Below are positions 1-8,783 of a DNA stretch of 64,000 nt, piece by piece. The stretch is from Brevibacillus migulae (lineage in GTDB: Bacteria; Bacillota; Bacilli; Brevibacillales; Brevibacillaceae). The notes under the pieces are model-generated. The model saw only the letters and a list, made by a program, of their open reading frames with translations. It did no database searches and was not told where the DNA came from. The DNA lies in contig NZ_SDKD01000010.1 in NCBI RefSeq assembly GCF_004521915.1, positions 130,213 through 194,212 on the forward strand, in the 5' to 3' direction. The position numbers and the translations under genes were made by a program. Within the stretch, counting starts at the first letter, position 1. The number at the start of each line of letters is the position of its first letter.

Positions 1-413
1 TAAGTTACATCAAGGGGCATAATCATCGCAGCCATCCCCATATAATGCATCGTGACAATCCCACTCCCCATGATAAAGCCGCCGATGGCAATCTTATACC
101 AGTTGATGTTTTTTGGCATGGTAATATAGAAGGCTATAAAGGAAGAAATCACGCTGGCCAGCATGGACAGCAAGGTCAGCCAGATATCATACTTCACGTT
201 CGCATGCAGGTGAAACGCAAGCATCCCGACAAAATGCATGGACCATACGCCATTCCCCATGACAAACGCACCAGCCAGCAGCCAAAAAAACCTGGTTTTC
301 CCTTGGGAATGAGAAATTTTAGCCGTGATGCTTAATGCTGAATATGAAGCCAAAATCGCAATCACTGCTGAGAGAGCAACAATATATAAGTTGTATTCAC
401 CTTCTATATTCAC
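1..413 (-). CDS. MHYT-domain membrane sensor protein (3' end beyond window)
   Basis: Integral membrane sensor of the MHYT family, which is thought to bind a metal and sense a diatomic gas such as O2, CO or NO. Only the first ~137 codons lie in the window. Two copies of the family signature are visible, MHFVGM at residues 59-64 and MHYMGM at 122-127, each within hydrophobic segments (residues 8-30, 42-68, 78-98 and 105-128). I chose the GTG at 413 because GGAG lies 9 nt upstream and a good promoter lies further upstream; no ATG fits. The output domain (GGDEF/EAL, histidine kinase or none) is outside the window, so the signalling output cannot be stated. The MHYT assignment is firm. Confidence 0.88.
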   Translation of the reverse strand, partial: MNIEGEYNLYIVALSAVIAILASYSALSITAKISHSQGKTRFFWLLAGAFVMGNGVWSMHFVGMLAFHLHANVKYDIWLTLLSMLASVISSFIAFYITMPKNINWYKIAIGGFIMGSGIVTMHYMGMAAMIMPLDVT

Positions 414-454
414 TATATTCTACTCCAATCTCTCATGATGATATGTAGAGGATC

Positions 455-483
455 ACTATACGTGAAAAGTTCGAACGGGACAA
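455..483 (-). promoter_or_regulatory. Putative SigA promoter of the MHYT gene
   Basis: On the minus strand TTGTCC and TATAGT are separated by exactly 17 bp, about 40 bp upstream of the MHYT-gene GTG start. Both hexamers match the sigma-A consensus at most positions. Confidence 0.55.
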
Positions 484-787
484 TTTTTTTGCAACGTAAC
501 ATGGCTTTTCCGAAAAAGTTGTATCGCCTGCCCAGCTTCTGCTTAGCTTGTTTTGAACGCCATAACACTTGCATTTCAACTGAACAGAACAGCACTTTAC
601 ATTGTATCATGATAGACTCTACAATAACTTGACAAAATTCGATGCATATTCGACAAAATCCCATCATATTTTCACTTGACGGAACGGAACGAGGACAAGG
701 TTTCATTTTCATGTTCACCTAACAAGGGAAAATCTTCTTCCCGCACAACTTAAGCAGCCTAGGCAGCGCAACCACTTCCCTTCACCC
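484..787. other. Intergenic stretch without recognisable gene
   Basis: About 300 bp between the MHYT-gene promoter and the terminator of the carboxypeptidase gene. Short open frames exist on both strands, but none has a ribosome-binding site or a recognisable product. I see no repeat or RNA gene here. Confidence 0.5.
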
Positions 788-866
788 AAAAAAAATACCC
801 CCTCCGGCTTTAACGCCATCGTCCATCTTTGTGATGTCCGTTTGGCGTTATTTTGCCGTGAGGGGA
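788..866 (-). terminator. Long, compound hairpin terminator after the carboxypeptidase gene
   Basis: Starting 6 nt after the stop codon, the minus strand carries nested complementary arms: CCCCTC/GAGGGG, CGGC/GCCG, AACGCCA/TGGCGTT and an inner CATC/GATG. The structure ends in a run of eight T. Position and T-run make it a terminator, but it is much longer and more branched than the others in the window. Confidence 0.75.
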
Positions 867-871
867 TTCTA

Positions 872-1906
872 TTATGGTTTCGAGATCCCTTGTTGAACAG
901 GAGTCGCTTCTTGTATCTGAATCGAGCGCACTTCTTGAATCTCCTGTGTTTCCTGTGTTTCCTGTGTTTCCTGAGTCTCTGGCTGATTACTCGTATTCTC
1001 TTCTACCTTTTCTACCGGAAACGAATTGGTGTATTCCTCCAGCGTCACGCCAGACGTGTGAATTTCCTTTGCAGCTTGGAGACCTACATACCGCAAATGC
1101 CATGGTTCATATTGATAACCCGTGATGCTTTCCTTTCCTTTTGGATAACGGATAATAAATCCGTATTCAAAGGCATGTTCCGCAAGCCATTTTGCTTCTG
1201 GTGTACCAGCAAAACAGTCGGTAGCCGGACATTTTCCATTCACCCCGGACACATCGATTGCCAACCCCGTTTCATGCTCACTGGTCCCACCTATGGCGCT
1301 GTAAGTTCTCGCTTTGGCTTCTCCATCTCTTTTGGCATAGTATTGAAACAATGCCTGCTGCGTTTGATACGAGCGATAGGCAGACACCCCGGCGAGCTGG
1401 ATTCCGGCCTTCTTCGCCGCAGCGAACATACGCTCCAATGCCGCAGCCGCTTCTTTTCTCATTTTTCTTTTCTCCTGAGTCGCGGAGGAAAGAAACGGAA
1501 CCTTTGGAAAAACAAGATCATTGGGAACATACGCTTTTGGCAAAGAAAACTGTTTATTTACAAGGACCGTAATACTGCCTGGGTCCGCCACCACTTGAAT
1601 CGCTTCGTTTGGTAAAGGAGAAGGCACAGCTGGCTTGTTATCCGTTTTGACTGGATCTTTTGTTGCGGGTGATTGCACCTGGGGAGCTTGCTCATTTCCT
1701 GCAGGTTTGGTTGGCACCGCTGGCTTCGTGACACCATTTCCTGGTTTTGGCACGGCTTCTGGTGCTTTGATTGAGCTCGATGTGTTGGGAACCTTCGTCT
1801 CATTTTTGGTCGACTGGGCTGGAATGAGTGGATTGCGCAGCTCACACCCGCTTGAAATGGTCAAGGTAAAACCAAGCAGCAAAAGGGCAATCGCTGTTTT
1901 TTTCAT
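872..1906 (-). CDS. VanY-type D-alanyl-D-alanine carboxypeptidase, lipoprotein (M15B)
   Basis: Zinc carboxypeptidase that removes the terminal D-Ala from peptidoglycan stem peptides at the outer membrane face. The 344-residue product starts with a lipoprotein signal peptide (ISSGC, Cys21), then a Pro/Lys/Thr-rich linker to about residue 100. The M15B core follows: SAYRSYQTQ, the zinc motif SEHETGLAIDV (His and Asp ligands) and EPWHLRYVG (catalytic and third ligand). The C-terminal tail holds tandem Thr-Gln-Glu repeats. The ATG has AGGAGG 8 nt upstream. It is monocistronic, with its own terminator. VanY enzymes can contribute to glycopeptide tolerance, but without vanHAX nearby this one is more likely a housekeeping wall-trimming enzyme (inference). 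Confidence 0.93.
   Translation of the reverse strand: MKKTAIALLLLGFTLTISSGCELRNPLIPAQSTKNETKVPNTSSSIKAPEAVPKPGNGVTKPAVPTKPAGNEQAPQVQSPATKDPVKTDNKPAVPSPLPNEAIQVVADPGSITVLVNKQFSLPKAYVPNDLVFPKVPFLSSATQEKRKMRKEAAAALERMFAAAKKAGIQLAGVSAYRSYQTQQALFQYYAKRDGEAKARTYSAIGGTSEHETGLAIDVSGVNGKCPATDCFAGTPEAKWLAEHAFEYGFIIRYPKGKESITGYQYEPWHLRYVGLQAAKEIHTSGVTLEEYTNSFPVEKVEENTSNQPETQETQETQETQEIQEVRSIQIQEATPVQQGISKP
942..977 (-). repeat. 9-bp tandem repeat encoding Thr-Gln-Glu units
   Basis: Three identical copies of the 9-mer TCCTGTGTT (plus strand) and a fourth diverged copy lie inside the carboxypeptidase gene. They encode the TQE repeats of its C-terminal tail and stay in frame if copies are gained or lost. 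Confidence 0.85.
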
Positions 1907-2050
1907 GAGATGTTCCTCCTGACGAGTCCGCTCGATACGGAGCGATCGGCAAGCAACGGCTTACCCTTCATATACAGACTATACAATTTTACTCCTTTTT
2001 TATGCAGACGTATATCTTCAGATCGCAAAATTCAACATTTACCATCTTTT

Positions 2051-2086
2051 TCACGTAAGAAGCCACCCTGCGGAGAGCAAGGTGGC
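2051..2086 (-). terminator. Rho-independent terminator of the RND operon
   Basis: Minus-strand hairpin with GCCACC/GGTGGC arms extended by TGC/GCA, followed by a moderately T-rich stretch, 16 nt after the adaptor stop codon. Confidence 0.7.
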
Positions 2087-2101
2087 CAGCATGTATGCAG
2101 C

Positions 2102-3331
2102 TTACTTTTGAATTTTTACTTTGGCCCCATCTTTTAAGAGCGTTTGTCCCGTTACAACGACCTGTGCACCTTCCGTAACGCCCGAGAGAATCTCAATTTG
2201 GTCGCTAGAGCTTTGGCCAGTTGTCACTTCGACTTGTTTGGCTGCGTCATTTTCAATCACATAGACGTACTGCTTGCCTTCCTTGTCAAAGACCGCTTTG
2301 AGCGGAGCAACCAGCTTTTTCTCAGGCGAAGCCGTCTGGAAGTTGAATTTCACATTCACAACCATATCGGATTTCAATTCATTCGCCGGATTCGGAATGG
2401 AAATTTCAATTGGATAAGCTTTCAATTGTGTATCCATCACCGGGCTTACTGCAGTTACTTTGGCTTCCAAAGTTTTGCCCAAAGCAGTTACCTCTACGGA
2501 AACACTGGTGCCCACTTTTACCTTGGTAATGTCGTTCTCAGAAATATTGGCTTTTACCACCAATGGATTGGTATTTACCAGATTCACTACAGGTGCTTGC
2601 GGAGAAGCGAATTGGCCGACTTCACCTGTAATGCTGGATACATACCCGCTGAATGGCGCCGTCACCACCGCATTCGCCAATTGGGTCTTGGCGTTTTGCA
2701 AAGAGACGGCTGCTTGTTTCACCGATGCTTCGGATACTTGTACGCTATTCATTTGTTGCGCAGATTGCAAGGATGACACCGCATTATTGTATGCCGTTTG
2801 CGCATTGGTCAGCTGCGTATTGGCCTGCTCCAATTGCTGCGAAGATACGGCACCCTCGTTAAACAATTGCTGCATGCGGCGCTGGTTTACTTGGGCATCC
2901 TTCAATGCTTGCTCCGCTTGGGTCAAGCTGTTTTTGGCCTGCACCAGACCACTGGTAGAACTGTTGCCGGATTGGCGGAGGCTTGCTTGTGCAACCTGCA
3001 GGGCAGCTTCCGCTTGTTTCACTGCGTTCACCAGGTCTGTTTCATCCAGACGGAACAAAACGGTACCTTGTTGAACGTATTGCCCCAGTTGTACTGGCAA
3101 GGAGGTAATCTTGCCAGTCACTTTCGGGCTGATTTGCACTTCTTGACTTGGAGCCAGTTTGGCTGAGAATCCGGCATCCGTGGACACCGAGCCGCTTTTT
3201 ACCGTTTCTACTTGTACTGGCGTTATTTTTTCCACAGGCGCGGTTGTTTGTTCTGGCGCTCCCTGTGAGCATGCCGACAAGAGCAATGCTGATGATAATG
3301 CCAGTATTAAGTGTTGTTTTTTCACTTTCAT
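2102..3331 (-). CDS. RND efflux adaptor (HlyD/MFP family) lipoprotein
   Basis: Membrane-fusion adaptor subunit of a tripartite-type efflux pump; 409 residues. It is anchored by a lipobox (LLLSAC at about residues 17-22), as expected in a Gram-positive cell without an outer membrane. After it come the barrel-sandwich/lipoyl half (VQISPKVTGKITSLPVQLGQYV), a long Gln/Ala-rich alpha-helical hairpin (about residues 105-210), the second lipoyl half (VVTAPFSGYVSSITGEVGQF) and beta-barrel and membrane-proximal domains. It lies 25 bp downstream of the RND permease and must be cotranscribed with it. Adaptor genes more often precede the permease; here the order is reversed. Substrate unknown. Confidence 0.92.
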   Translation of the reverse strand: MKVKKQHLILALSSALLLSACSQGAPEQTTAPVEKITPVQVETVKSGSVSTDAGFSAKLAPSQEVQISPKVTGKITSLPVQLGQYVQQGTVLFRLDETDLVNAVKQAEAALQVAQASLRQSGNSSTSGLVQAKNSLTQAEQALKDAQVNQRRMQQLFNEGAVSSQQLEQANTQLTNAQTAYNNAVSSLQSAQQMNSVQVSEASVKQAAVSLQNAKTQLANAVVTAPFSGYVSSITGEVGQFASPQAPVVNLVNTNPLVVKANISENDITKVKVGTSVSVEVTALGKTLEAKVTAVSPVMDTQLKAYPIEISIPNPANELKSDMVVNVKFNFQTASPEKKLVAPLKAVFDKEGKQYVYVIENDAAKQVEVTTGQSSSDQIEILSGVTEGAQVVVTGQTLLKDGAKVKIQK

Positions 3332-3356
3332 ACTCTCCCTCCGTTTACAAAAACGC

Positions 3357-6300
3357 CTAGGATTCCAAGGTTGGAACTTGTTTCTGTTGTTGTTTCAGCA
3401 GTTTCTTTTCTCTCTTCTTCTCACGTTTGAGTCGACGCTTGATTCCCAGGTCATCAAACCAGGAATACACGACAGGAACCAATACCAAGGTAACCAATGT
3501 GGAGAAGCTCAATCCGAAGATAACCGTCACACCCATTGGCGCCTGGAATTCGGTACCCGATCCGGTTGCAAATGCGAGCGGACCAATCGACAGAATTGTA
3601 GTGAGTGTCGTCATGAGAATCGGACGCAAACGAACAGGACCCGCAATGACGATTGCTTCTTTCGCGGTATTGCCTTTTTTGCGCAGCTGATTAATATAGT
3701 CAATCAATACAATCGAGTTGTTCATGACGAGACCAACCAGCAAAATATAACCGATCAATACGGATACACTCAAGGTTGTTCCTGTTGCCGCCAATCCGAT
3801 TAACACTCCCGGAAGAGTCGGCGGAAGGGCAAACATGATAATGAACGGACTGTAGAACGATTCAAACTGGGACGCCATAACCATGTACACCAGGACGATC
3901 GCCAGAATGATGGCAAGACCCAGGCTCATAAAGGACTCAGCCATGTCTTCACTCTGACCGCCAAATTGCAAGGTGTAGCCGTCCGGCAGTGTCAGCTGAT
4001 CTAATTTTGCTCGAATTTCGGTTGTCACGGAGTTCAGGTCGCGTCCATCCAAGTCAGCGGTGATTTTTACCTCACGGGATTGGTCCGAACGATTAATCGC
4101 CAGTGGAACATCCACTTTTTTCACCTCTGCCACAGTAGACAGTGCGATTTGTGCACCGCCAGCCCCAGCAATACGCAGGTTATTCAAATAGTTTACATCT
4201 TCACGATAGCTTTCCGGAAGCTTAATGTTCACATCAACTTCATCGTCGCCGGTACGATACTTGGTCACGGTTTGACCGTTAAATGCGGTACGAACGGCTG
4301 AGATAATTTGACCGGTTGTCAATCCGTTGATGCTTGCTTTTTCCGCGTCAACCTTGACTTCAAACTCTTGCTTTGTATCTTCCAAGCTGTTTACAACGTT
4401 CGCCGTACCTTTCACGCTTTTTACTTCTTCCTTAATAATGGAACCAATTTCTTTCAATACATCAAGATCATCACCGCGAAGCGTGATATCCACAGGTGAT
4501 CCTGTCGAGAATCCGGAGGTTGCGCTTACCGTAATCTCAGCACCTGGGACAGTCTCCAGTTGCTTCCGCAATTCTTGCGCGACGTCTTCACTCGATCGTG
4601 TACGCTCCAACACATCCACGAGCAGGACATACATGGTTGCCCGGTTTGATGAAGCCGTTGCAGCAATTGGCGATCCATCACTACCAATTGAAGTGACCAT
4701 CATATCCAATTCAGGCAATTTGGAAACGATGCTCTCCACCTGTTTGGTTACACGATCTGTTTCTTGTACGACTGTTCCGTTTGGTGTTTCAATCGAGATG
4801 CTTACCTGTCCCTGGTCACTCGCTGGGAAGAACTCCGCACCGATCATTGGCGTCAACGCAAGAGAACCGATGATCATCACGATGGTAACGACCATTACGG
4901 TCTTGCGGTGTCCAATCGACCATTTCAACAGTCGGCGGTAGCCGTTTTCCACTTTGTGGAAGCCCTTGTTGAACCAGATCACTGGATTCCATCCACGATA
5001 GTCTTTGTTTTCACCATGATTCGGCACTTTCTTCAGCATGCGTGAGCTGAGCATCGGCACCAGAATAATCGAGAACACGAGGGCTGCAATGTGAGAGTAA
5101 ACCACCGTCAAAGCGAGTGGTCCGAACAATTCGGAGGCAATCCCCTCTGTCAGCGCAATCGGTGCGAATACGCAAATTTGCGCCAAAGCGGAAGCCATGA
5201 CGGCCGTACCCACTTCCTTGGAACCGTCCAATGCAGCTTGCACAATTCCTTTTCCTTGCTCGCGTTGTCGGAAAATATTCTCCAAAATTACGACCGCAAA
5301 GTCAACCAATGACCCAAGACCCAAAGTCAAACCGGACAAGGAAATCAAGTTGATCGTCTGACCTGTCATGTACATCAGGACGAAAGTCGCCATGATGGAG
5401 ACAGGCAACACAATGATGGCGATCAACATGGAAGAAAAGCTTCCGAGGAAGAAGAACAGCATCAAAATACCGAAAAATCCACCTAACAGAGCATGCTCAG
5501 CAGTTGTATAAATGGAGTTTTCAATATAAGTAGAAGTATCGATCGCTTGCGTTAAGGTCACATTAGACGGTAACTGCGCCTTTACTTTTTCGACTTCTTT
5601 TTTTACCGCGTCGGCTACTTCGATGGTGTTGCCTCCAGAAGCCTTCGTTACCGCCAGGAAGACACCTTGTGTCCCATCCAAATAGTTCAAAGCGGTTACA
5701 TCATCCAAGGTATCTTGTACGTCAGCAATGTTATTCAAACGAATGGATCCACTGCCAACCGGGATTGGCGTCAGGCCGATTTTGCTAACGTCGGCAAACT
5801 CGCCTTCCACGCGGATGTTTAATTTTTCATCGCCTTCACGGACAGCGCCGGTCGAAGCAGACATATTGCTGCTGCTGATCGCTTGCTGAACTTGTTCGAT
5901 AGTGAGTCCATACGCAGCGATTTTCGCAGGGTCAAGCGTGATATCTACCACACGATCGCGACCACCGTTGATGGACACAGCGGCAACACCATCAATACGC
6001 TCCAAGCGGGACTGAATGATATCTTCAGCCATATCTTTCATTTTATTGACATCTTCACTACCGGTTAGGGTATAGTACATAATCGGCTGACTGTTCGGGT
6101 CAAACCGCATTACTCGTGGAGAATTGGCATCATCCGGCAGCGTGGCCTTGATCTGGTCCACTTTCTCCCGCATGTCCAAAGTCGCCTGGTCCAGGTCGGT
6201 CCCCCAGTTGAACATGACAATGACCTGCGACGCTCCCTGCATGGAAACAGACGAGATGCTGTCAATATTCGATACCGTACCAACCGCACTCTCGATCGGC

Positions 6301-6500
6301 TTCGTGACCAGCTTTTCCACTTCCGTTGGCGAAGCCCCATCATAGGATGTCACGACCACGGCAACCGGGAATTCCAAGTCTGGCATCAGGTCGATCGCCA
6401 AACGTGGCAAGGAAACAAACCCAAAAATCAGTAATGCAAGTGTTAGCATGATTACGGTAACGGGTCGTTTAATCGAGAATTCCGAAATATTCAAATCCAC
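3357..6500 (-). CDS. RND-family multidrug/lipopeptide efflux permease (SwrC/AcrB-like)
   Basis: Proton-driven RND exporter of 1047 residues, the usual family size. N-terminal helix one (PVTVIMLTLALLIFGFVSLP) is followed by a first large extracytoplasmic loop, a helix cluster containing the GSLVDFAVVILENIFR motif with the helix-4 Asp of the proton relay, a second large loop, and a C-terminal six-helix bundle ending in a highly basic tail. The GTG start has GGAGAGG just upstream and an extended -10 promoter about 105 bp upstream. The closest functional parallel in Bacillus is SwrC/YerP, which exports surfactin; whether this pump exports a lipopeptide is inference. It forms an operon with the adaptor at 2102-3331. 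Confidence 0.93.
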   Translation of the reverse strand: MDLNISEFSIKRPVTVIMLTLALLIFGFVSLPRLAIDLMPDLEFPVAVVVTSYDGASPTEVEKLVTKPIESAVGTVSNIDSISSVSMQGASQVIVMFNWGTDLDQATLDMREKVDQIKATLPDDANSPRVMRFDPNSQPIMYYTLTGSEDVNKMKDMAEDIIQSRLERIDGVAAVSINGGRDRVVDITLDPAKIAAYGLTIEQVQQAISSSNMSASTGAVREGDEKLNIRVEGEFADVSKIGLTPIPVGSGSIRLNNIADVQDTLDDVTALNYLDGTQGVFLAVTKASGGNTIEVADAVKKEVEKVKAQLPSNVTLTQAIDTSTYIENSIYTTAEHALLGGFFGILMLFFFLGSFSSMLIAIIVLPVSIMATFVLMYMTGQTINLISLSGLTLGLGSLVDFAVVILENIFRQREQGKGIVQAALDGSKEVGTAVMASALAQICVFAPIALTEGIASELFGPLALTVVYSHIAALVFSIILVPMLSSRMLKKVPNHGENKDYRGWNPVIWFNKGFHKVENGYRRLLKWSIGHRKTVMVVTIVMIIGSLALTPMIGAEFFPASDQGQVSISIETPNGTVVQETDRVTKQVESIVSKLPELDMMVTSIGSDGSPIAATASSNRATMYVLLVDVLERTRSSEDVAQELRKQLETVPGAEITVSATSGFSTGSPVDITLRGDDLDVLKEIGSIIKEEVKSVKGTANVVNSLEDTKQEFEVKVDAEKASINGLTTGQIISAVRTAFNGQTVTKYRTGDDEVDVNIKLPESYREDVNYLNNLRIAGAGGAQIALSTVAEVKKVDVPLAINRSDQSREVKITADLDGRDLNSVTTEIRAKLDQLTLPDGYTLQFGGQSEDMAESFMSLGLAIILAIVLVYMVMASQFESFYSPFIIMFALPPTLPGVLIGLAATGTTLSVSVLIGYILLVGLVMNNSIVLIDYINQLRKKGNTAKEAIVIAGPVRLRPILMTTLTTILSIGPLAFATGSGTEFQAPMGVTVIFGLSFSTLVTLVLVPVVYSWFDDLGIKRRLKREKKREKKLLKQQQKQVPTLES

Positions 6501-6602
6501 TCACCTCTCCAAAAAAATCAACTTGCTGCTCTTTTTCTATTGTGCGATCAGCCTGATGAATGAAGCCCAGTTCATACCCCCATACTTTTGACGCAGTTTA
6601 CC

Positions 6603-6611
6603 ATTATACCA
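6603..6611 (-). promoter_or_regulatory. Extended -10 promoter of the RND pump operon
   Basis: Minus-strand TGGTATAAT (a TGn extended -10 element with perfect TATAAT) about 105 bp upstream of the pump start. The -35 region is weak, as is common with extended -10 promoters. Confidence 0.55.
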
Positions 6612-6751
6612 GCTTATTGTATCGATTCCCAGAAACGAAGGAATCTATCGGCTGATTGATATTCTCCGCCGCCTCTATATCTACAGATAGATGACACTCC
6701 ATGTTATGATGAAGGTGTACGGTTCAACTGCAAAGAAAGAAGGATGAAGCT

Positions 6752-7951
6752 TTGTATAAACTGATATTGAACGAGATCCAAAAGCGATTCCTTAGCATAT
6801 GGTTCCTGATTCTAATCGTATTGATCATTCTCCCGTCCTCCTTCACCATGGAGACACCATTACAATTTGCGCTAACGGCCTTTTTATTTTTTGGCCTTGT
6901 CATGCTTTTTTGGGTACCCGACCACTGGTTGTCCGCCAACCGCGCAACCGCTGCCATTCTATTGCTAGGTACCCTTACGCTTTTAAAAAAACCATTGGTC
7001 GGCGGCGAAGAAGCGATCGGAATCATGCTCCCGCTCGCCGTATTTATGGGTGGCCGCATGGAGGATAAACAGGGTTTTATTCTCGCGTTCATTTTCGGAC
7101 TGAGTACGTCCATCCGTGTGTTCTTTCTCGATGAACTTCCTCCTGGCCCGATTTTTTTCATCCTGACGTATATCGGCTGCTTTGTGGGAGCCAGAGGATA
7201 CCGCGTACAGGGGGAAGCGTACAGGTCGAATCAGCTGCATCTGGAGCAGCTTCAAAAAGCGCATATGGATTTGCAACGCGCCCATGAAGAAATTCAGGAA
7301 GCCGCCGTGAATACGATGCAGGTAGCCGTTTTGCAGGAACGAACAAGAATCGCCCGGGATATGCATGATGCCCTTGGACATAGCCTCACATCCCTGATTG
7401 TCCAGCTCCATGCACTCCAATACATGCTGCAAGGCGGTCCGCCTCAAGCGGAAAAAGCGGTGAAAGACATGCTCGGAGTGGCCAAGCAAAGTCTGGAGGA
7501 TATCCGCAATTCCGTCCATACCCTTGCCATCGACAGCTCTTCGATCGGACTCACACCGTTGCGTGCCTTTCTCTCGCAAACCGCAAACAATACGGGCTTG
7601 TCGATCGATTTTCAGGCAGAAGAACAAATTCATCTCGGCAAAGAGCCCATGATCGCGCTTTATCGGGTGCTGCAAGAGGCCGTCACCAATACCTTGCGCC
7701 ACTCGGACGCAACATACATGCATGTAAACGTCTATGTTGATAAGGACAGACTGCATCTGTCCATCTGGGACAACGGCATGATCAAGCCCACCGATCCATT
7801 TACGCCTGGATTTGGGTTAAAAGGAATGCAAGAACGCATTCATTCCTTACACGGTACGCTTACCTACTTTGTCCGGGAGCCCCACGGATTTCAGATTGAC
7901 CTAACCGTACCGTACAAAGCTCCTGAATCGAAAGGAATGACGATACGATGA
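6752..7951 (+). CDS. Sensor histidine kinase, NarL/DesK type (HisKA_3)
   Basis: Membrane histidine kinase of 399 residues. Four or five hydrophobic helices fill residues ~12-150 with no large extracytoplasmic domain, so the signal is probably sensed in or at the membrane. A short coiled coil follows, then the dimerisation/phosphoacceptor motif RDMHDALGH (phospho-His at residue 205), an N-box-like QEAVTNTLRHS, a G1-like DNG and a G2-like GFGLKGMQERI. The TTG at 6752 is taken as start because AGAAGG lies 8 nt upstream; the nearby ATG at 6744 runs into a stop after six codons. It overlaps the response regulator by 4 nt (ATGA), so the two are translationally coupled. It diverges from the RND pump operon, which could be a target, but nothing in the sequence proves this. 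Confidence 0.9.
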   Translation: MYKLILNEIQKRFLSIWFLILIVLIILPSSFTMETPLQFALTAFLFFGLVMLFWVPDHWLSANRATAAILLLGTLTLLKKPLVGGEEAIGIMLPLAVFMGGRMEDKQGFILAFIFGLSTSIRVFFLDELPPGPIFFILTYIGCFVGARGYRVQGEAYRSNQLHLEQLQKAHMDLQRAHEEIQEAAVNTMQVAVLQERTRIARDMHDALGHSLTSLIVQLHALQYMLQGGPPQAEKAVKDMLGVAKQSLEDIRNSVHTLAIDSSSIGLTPLRAFLSQTANNTGLSIDFQAEEQIHLGKEPMIALYRVLQEAVTNTLRHSDATYMHVNVYVDKDRLHLSIWDNGMIKPTDPFTPGFGLKGMQERIHSLHGTLTYFVREPHGFQIDLTVPYKAPESKGMTIR

Positions 7952-8628
7952 CTGATGGAAAAGAACCAAGAAAAATACGTGTCGTGCTTGTAGATGATCA
8001 GACGATGATCCGACAGGGTTTAGGCTACGTCATCCAAATGCAGCCTGATATGGAGGTCGTTGGCGAAGCAGCCGACGGCGAAGAGGCAGTAGAGGTCGTG
8101 ACCAAGATGCGCCCCGACGTGGTGTTAATGGACGTACAAATGCCAAAATGCACTGGAATTGAGGCAACACGCAAAATCCTGACCCAGCTGCCCGACGTAA
8201 AAGTGCTCATACTCACCACGTTTGACGTGAAGAATTATGTGGTGGACGGTATTCGGGCCGGAGCTGTCGGCTATATGCTGAAAGACGCCGATTCCCAAGA
8301 GATGCTCGACCTGATTCGCGGGGCTTTCCAAGGTGCTGCTCTGTTTCACACTGTGACCGCTGCCAAAGCGCTTGCGGAGGTTTTACAAGAAAAAAACCAC
8401 CCTGCCCAACCAAGCGGCGATTTTACCTTGCTGGAGGAACTGACGGAACGGGAACGCGATGTACTCCAGCAACTCACCTATGGGTACCGCAATGATCAAA
8501 TCGCCCAGAACCTTTTTATCTCGGAAGGAACGGTAAAAACACATGTACACCGCATCCTGCACAAAATGGGCGTGGACGATCGTACCCAAGCGGTGGCCTT
8601 GGCGCTACGTCATAAATTAGTCGATTAA
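7948..8628 (+). CDS. Response regulator, NarL/LuxR type
   Basis: DNA-binding response regulator of 226 residues and partner of the kinase immediately upstream. The receiver domain (residues ~10-125) has the acidic pair DD near residue 17, the phospho-acceptor Asp62 in VVLMDVQMP and the conserved Lys in YMLKDA. The C-terminal LuxR-type helix-turn-helix (TERERDVLQQLTYG through SEGTVKTHVHRILHKM) is complete. A strong terminator immediately follows the stop codon, so the operon is just these two genes. Confidence 0.94.
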   Translation: MTDGKEPRKIRVVLVDDQTMIRQGLGYVIQMQPDMEVVGEAADGEEAVEVVTKMRPDVVLMDVQMPKCTGIEATRKILTQLPDVKVLILTTFDVKNYVVDGIRAGAVGYMLKDADSQEMLDLIRGAFQGAALFHTVTAAKALAEVLQEKNHPAQPSGDFTLLEELTERERDVLQQLTYGYRNDQIAQNLFISEGTVKTHVHRILHKMGVDDRTQAVALALRHKLVD

Positions 8629-8662
8629 CGAGAAGAGCAGTCTACTGTTCTTCTCGTTTTTT
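8628..8662 (+). terminator. Rho-independent terminator of the kinase/regulator operon
   Basis: Perfect arms ACGAGAAGA and TCTTCTCGT with an inner CAG/CTG, then six T, starting at the last base of the stop codon. Confidence 0.9.
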
Positions 8663-8783
8663 CATGATAAGATTGTTATTGTTCGATCACAATAAACAGA
8701 CTGTCAATGATTCACCCGGCTACCGGGTTCATATCCCGCCATCCTATTATCCATGATCACGACCATTTTGTGGAGGACTTTTC

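Noticed and set aside
413..718. 101-codon minus-strand frame ahead of the MHYT gene
   Set aside because: It has no ribosome-binding site, overlaps the promoter of the MHYT gene and shows no recognisable protein pattern.
872..1906. Carboxypeptidase as part of a vancomycin-resistance cluster
   Set aside because: No vanH, vanA/B, vanX or vanRS genes are nearby; the gene is monocistronic.
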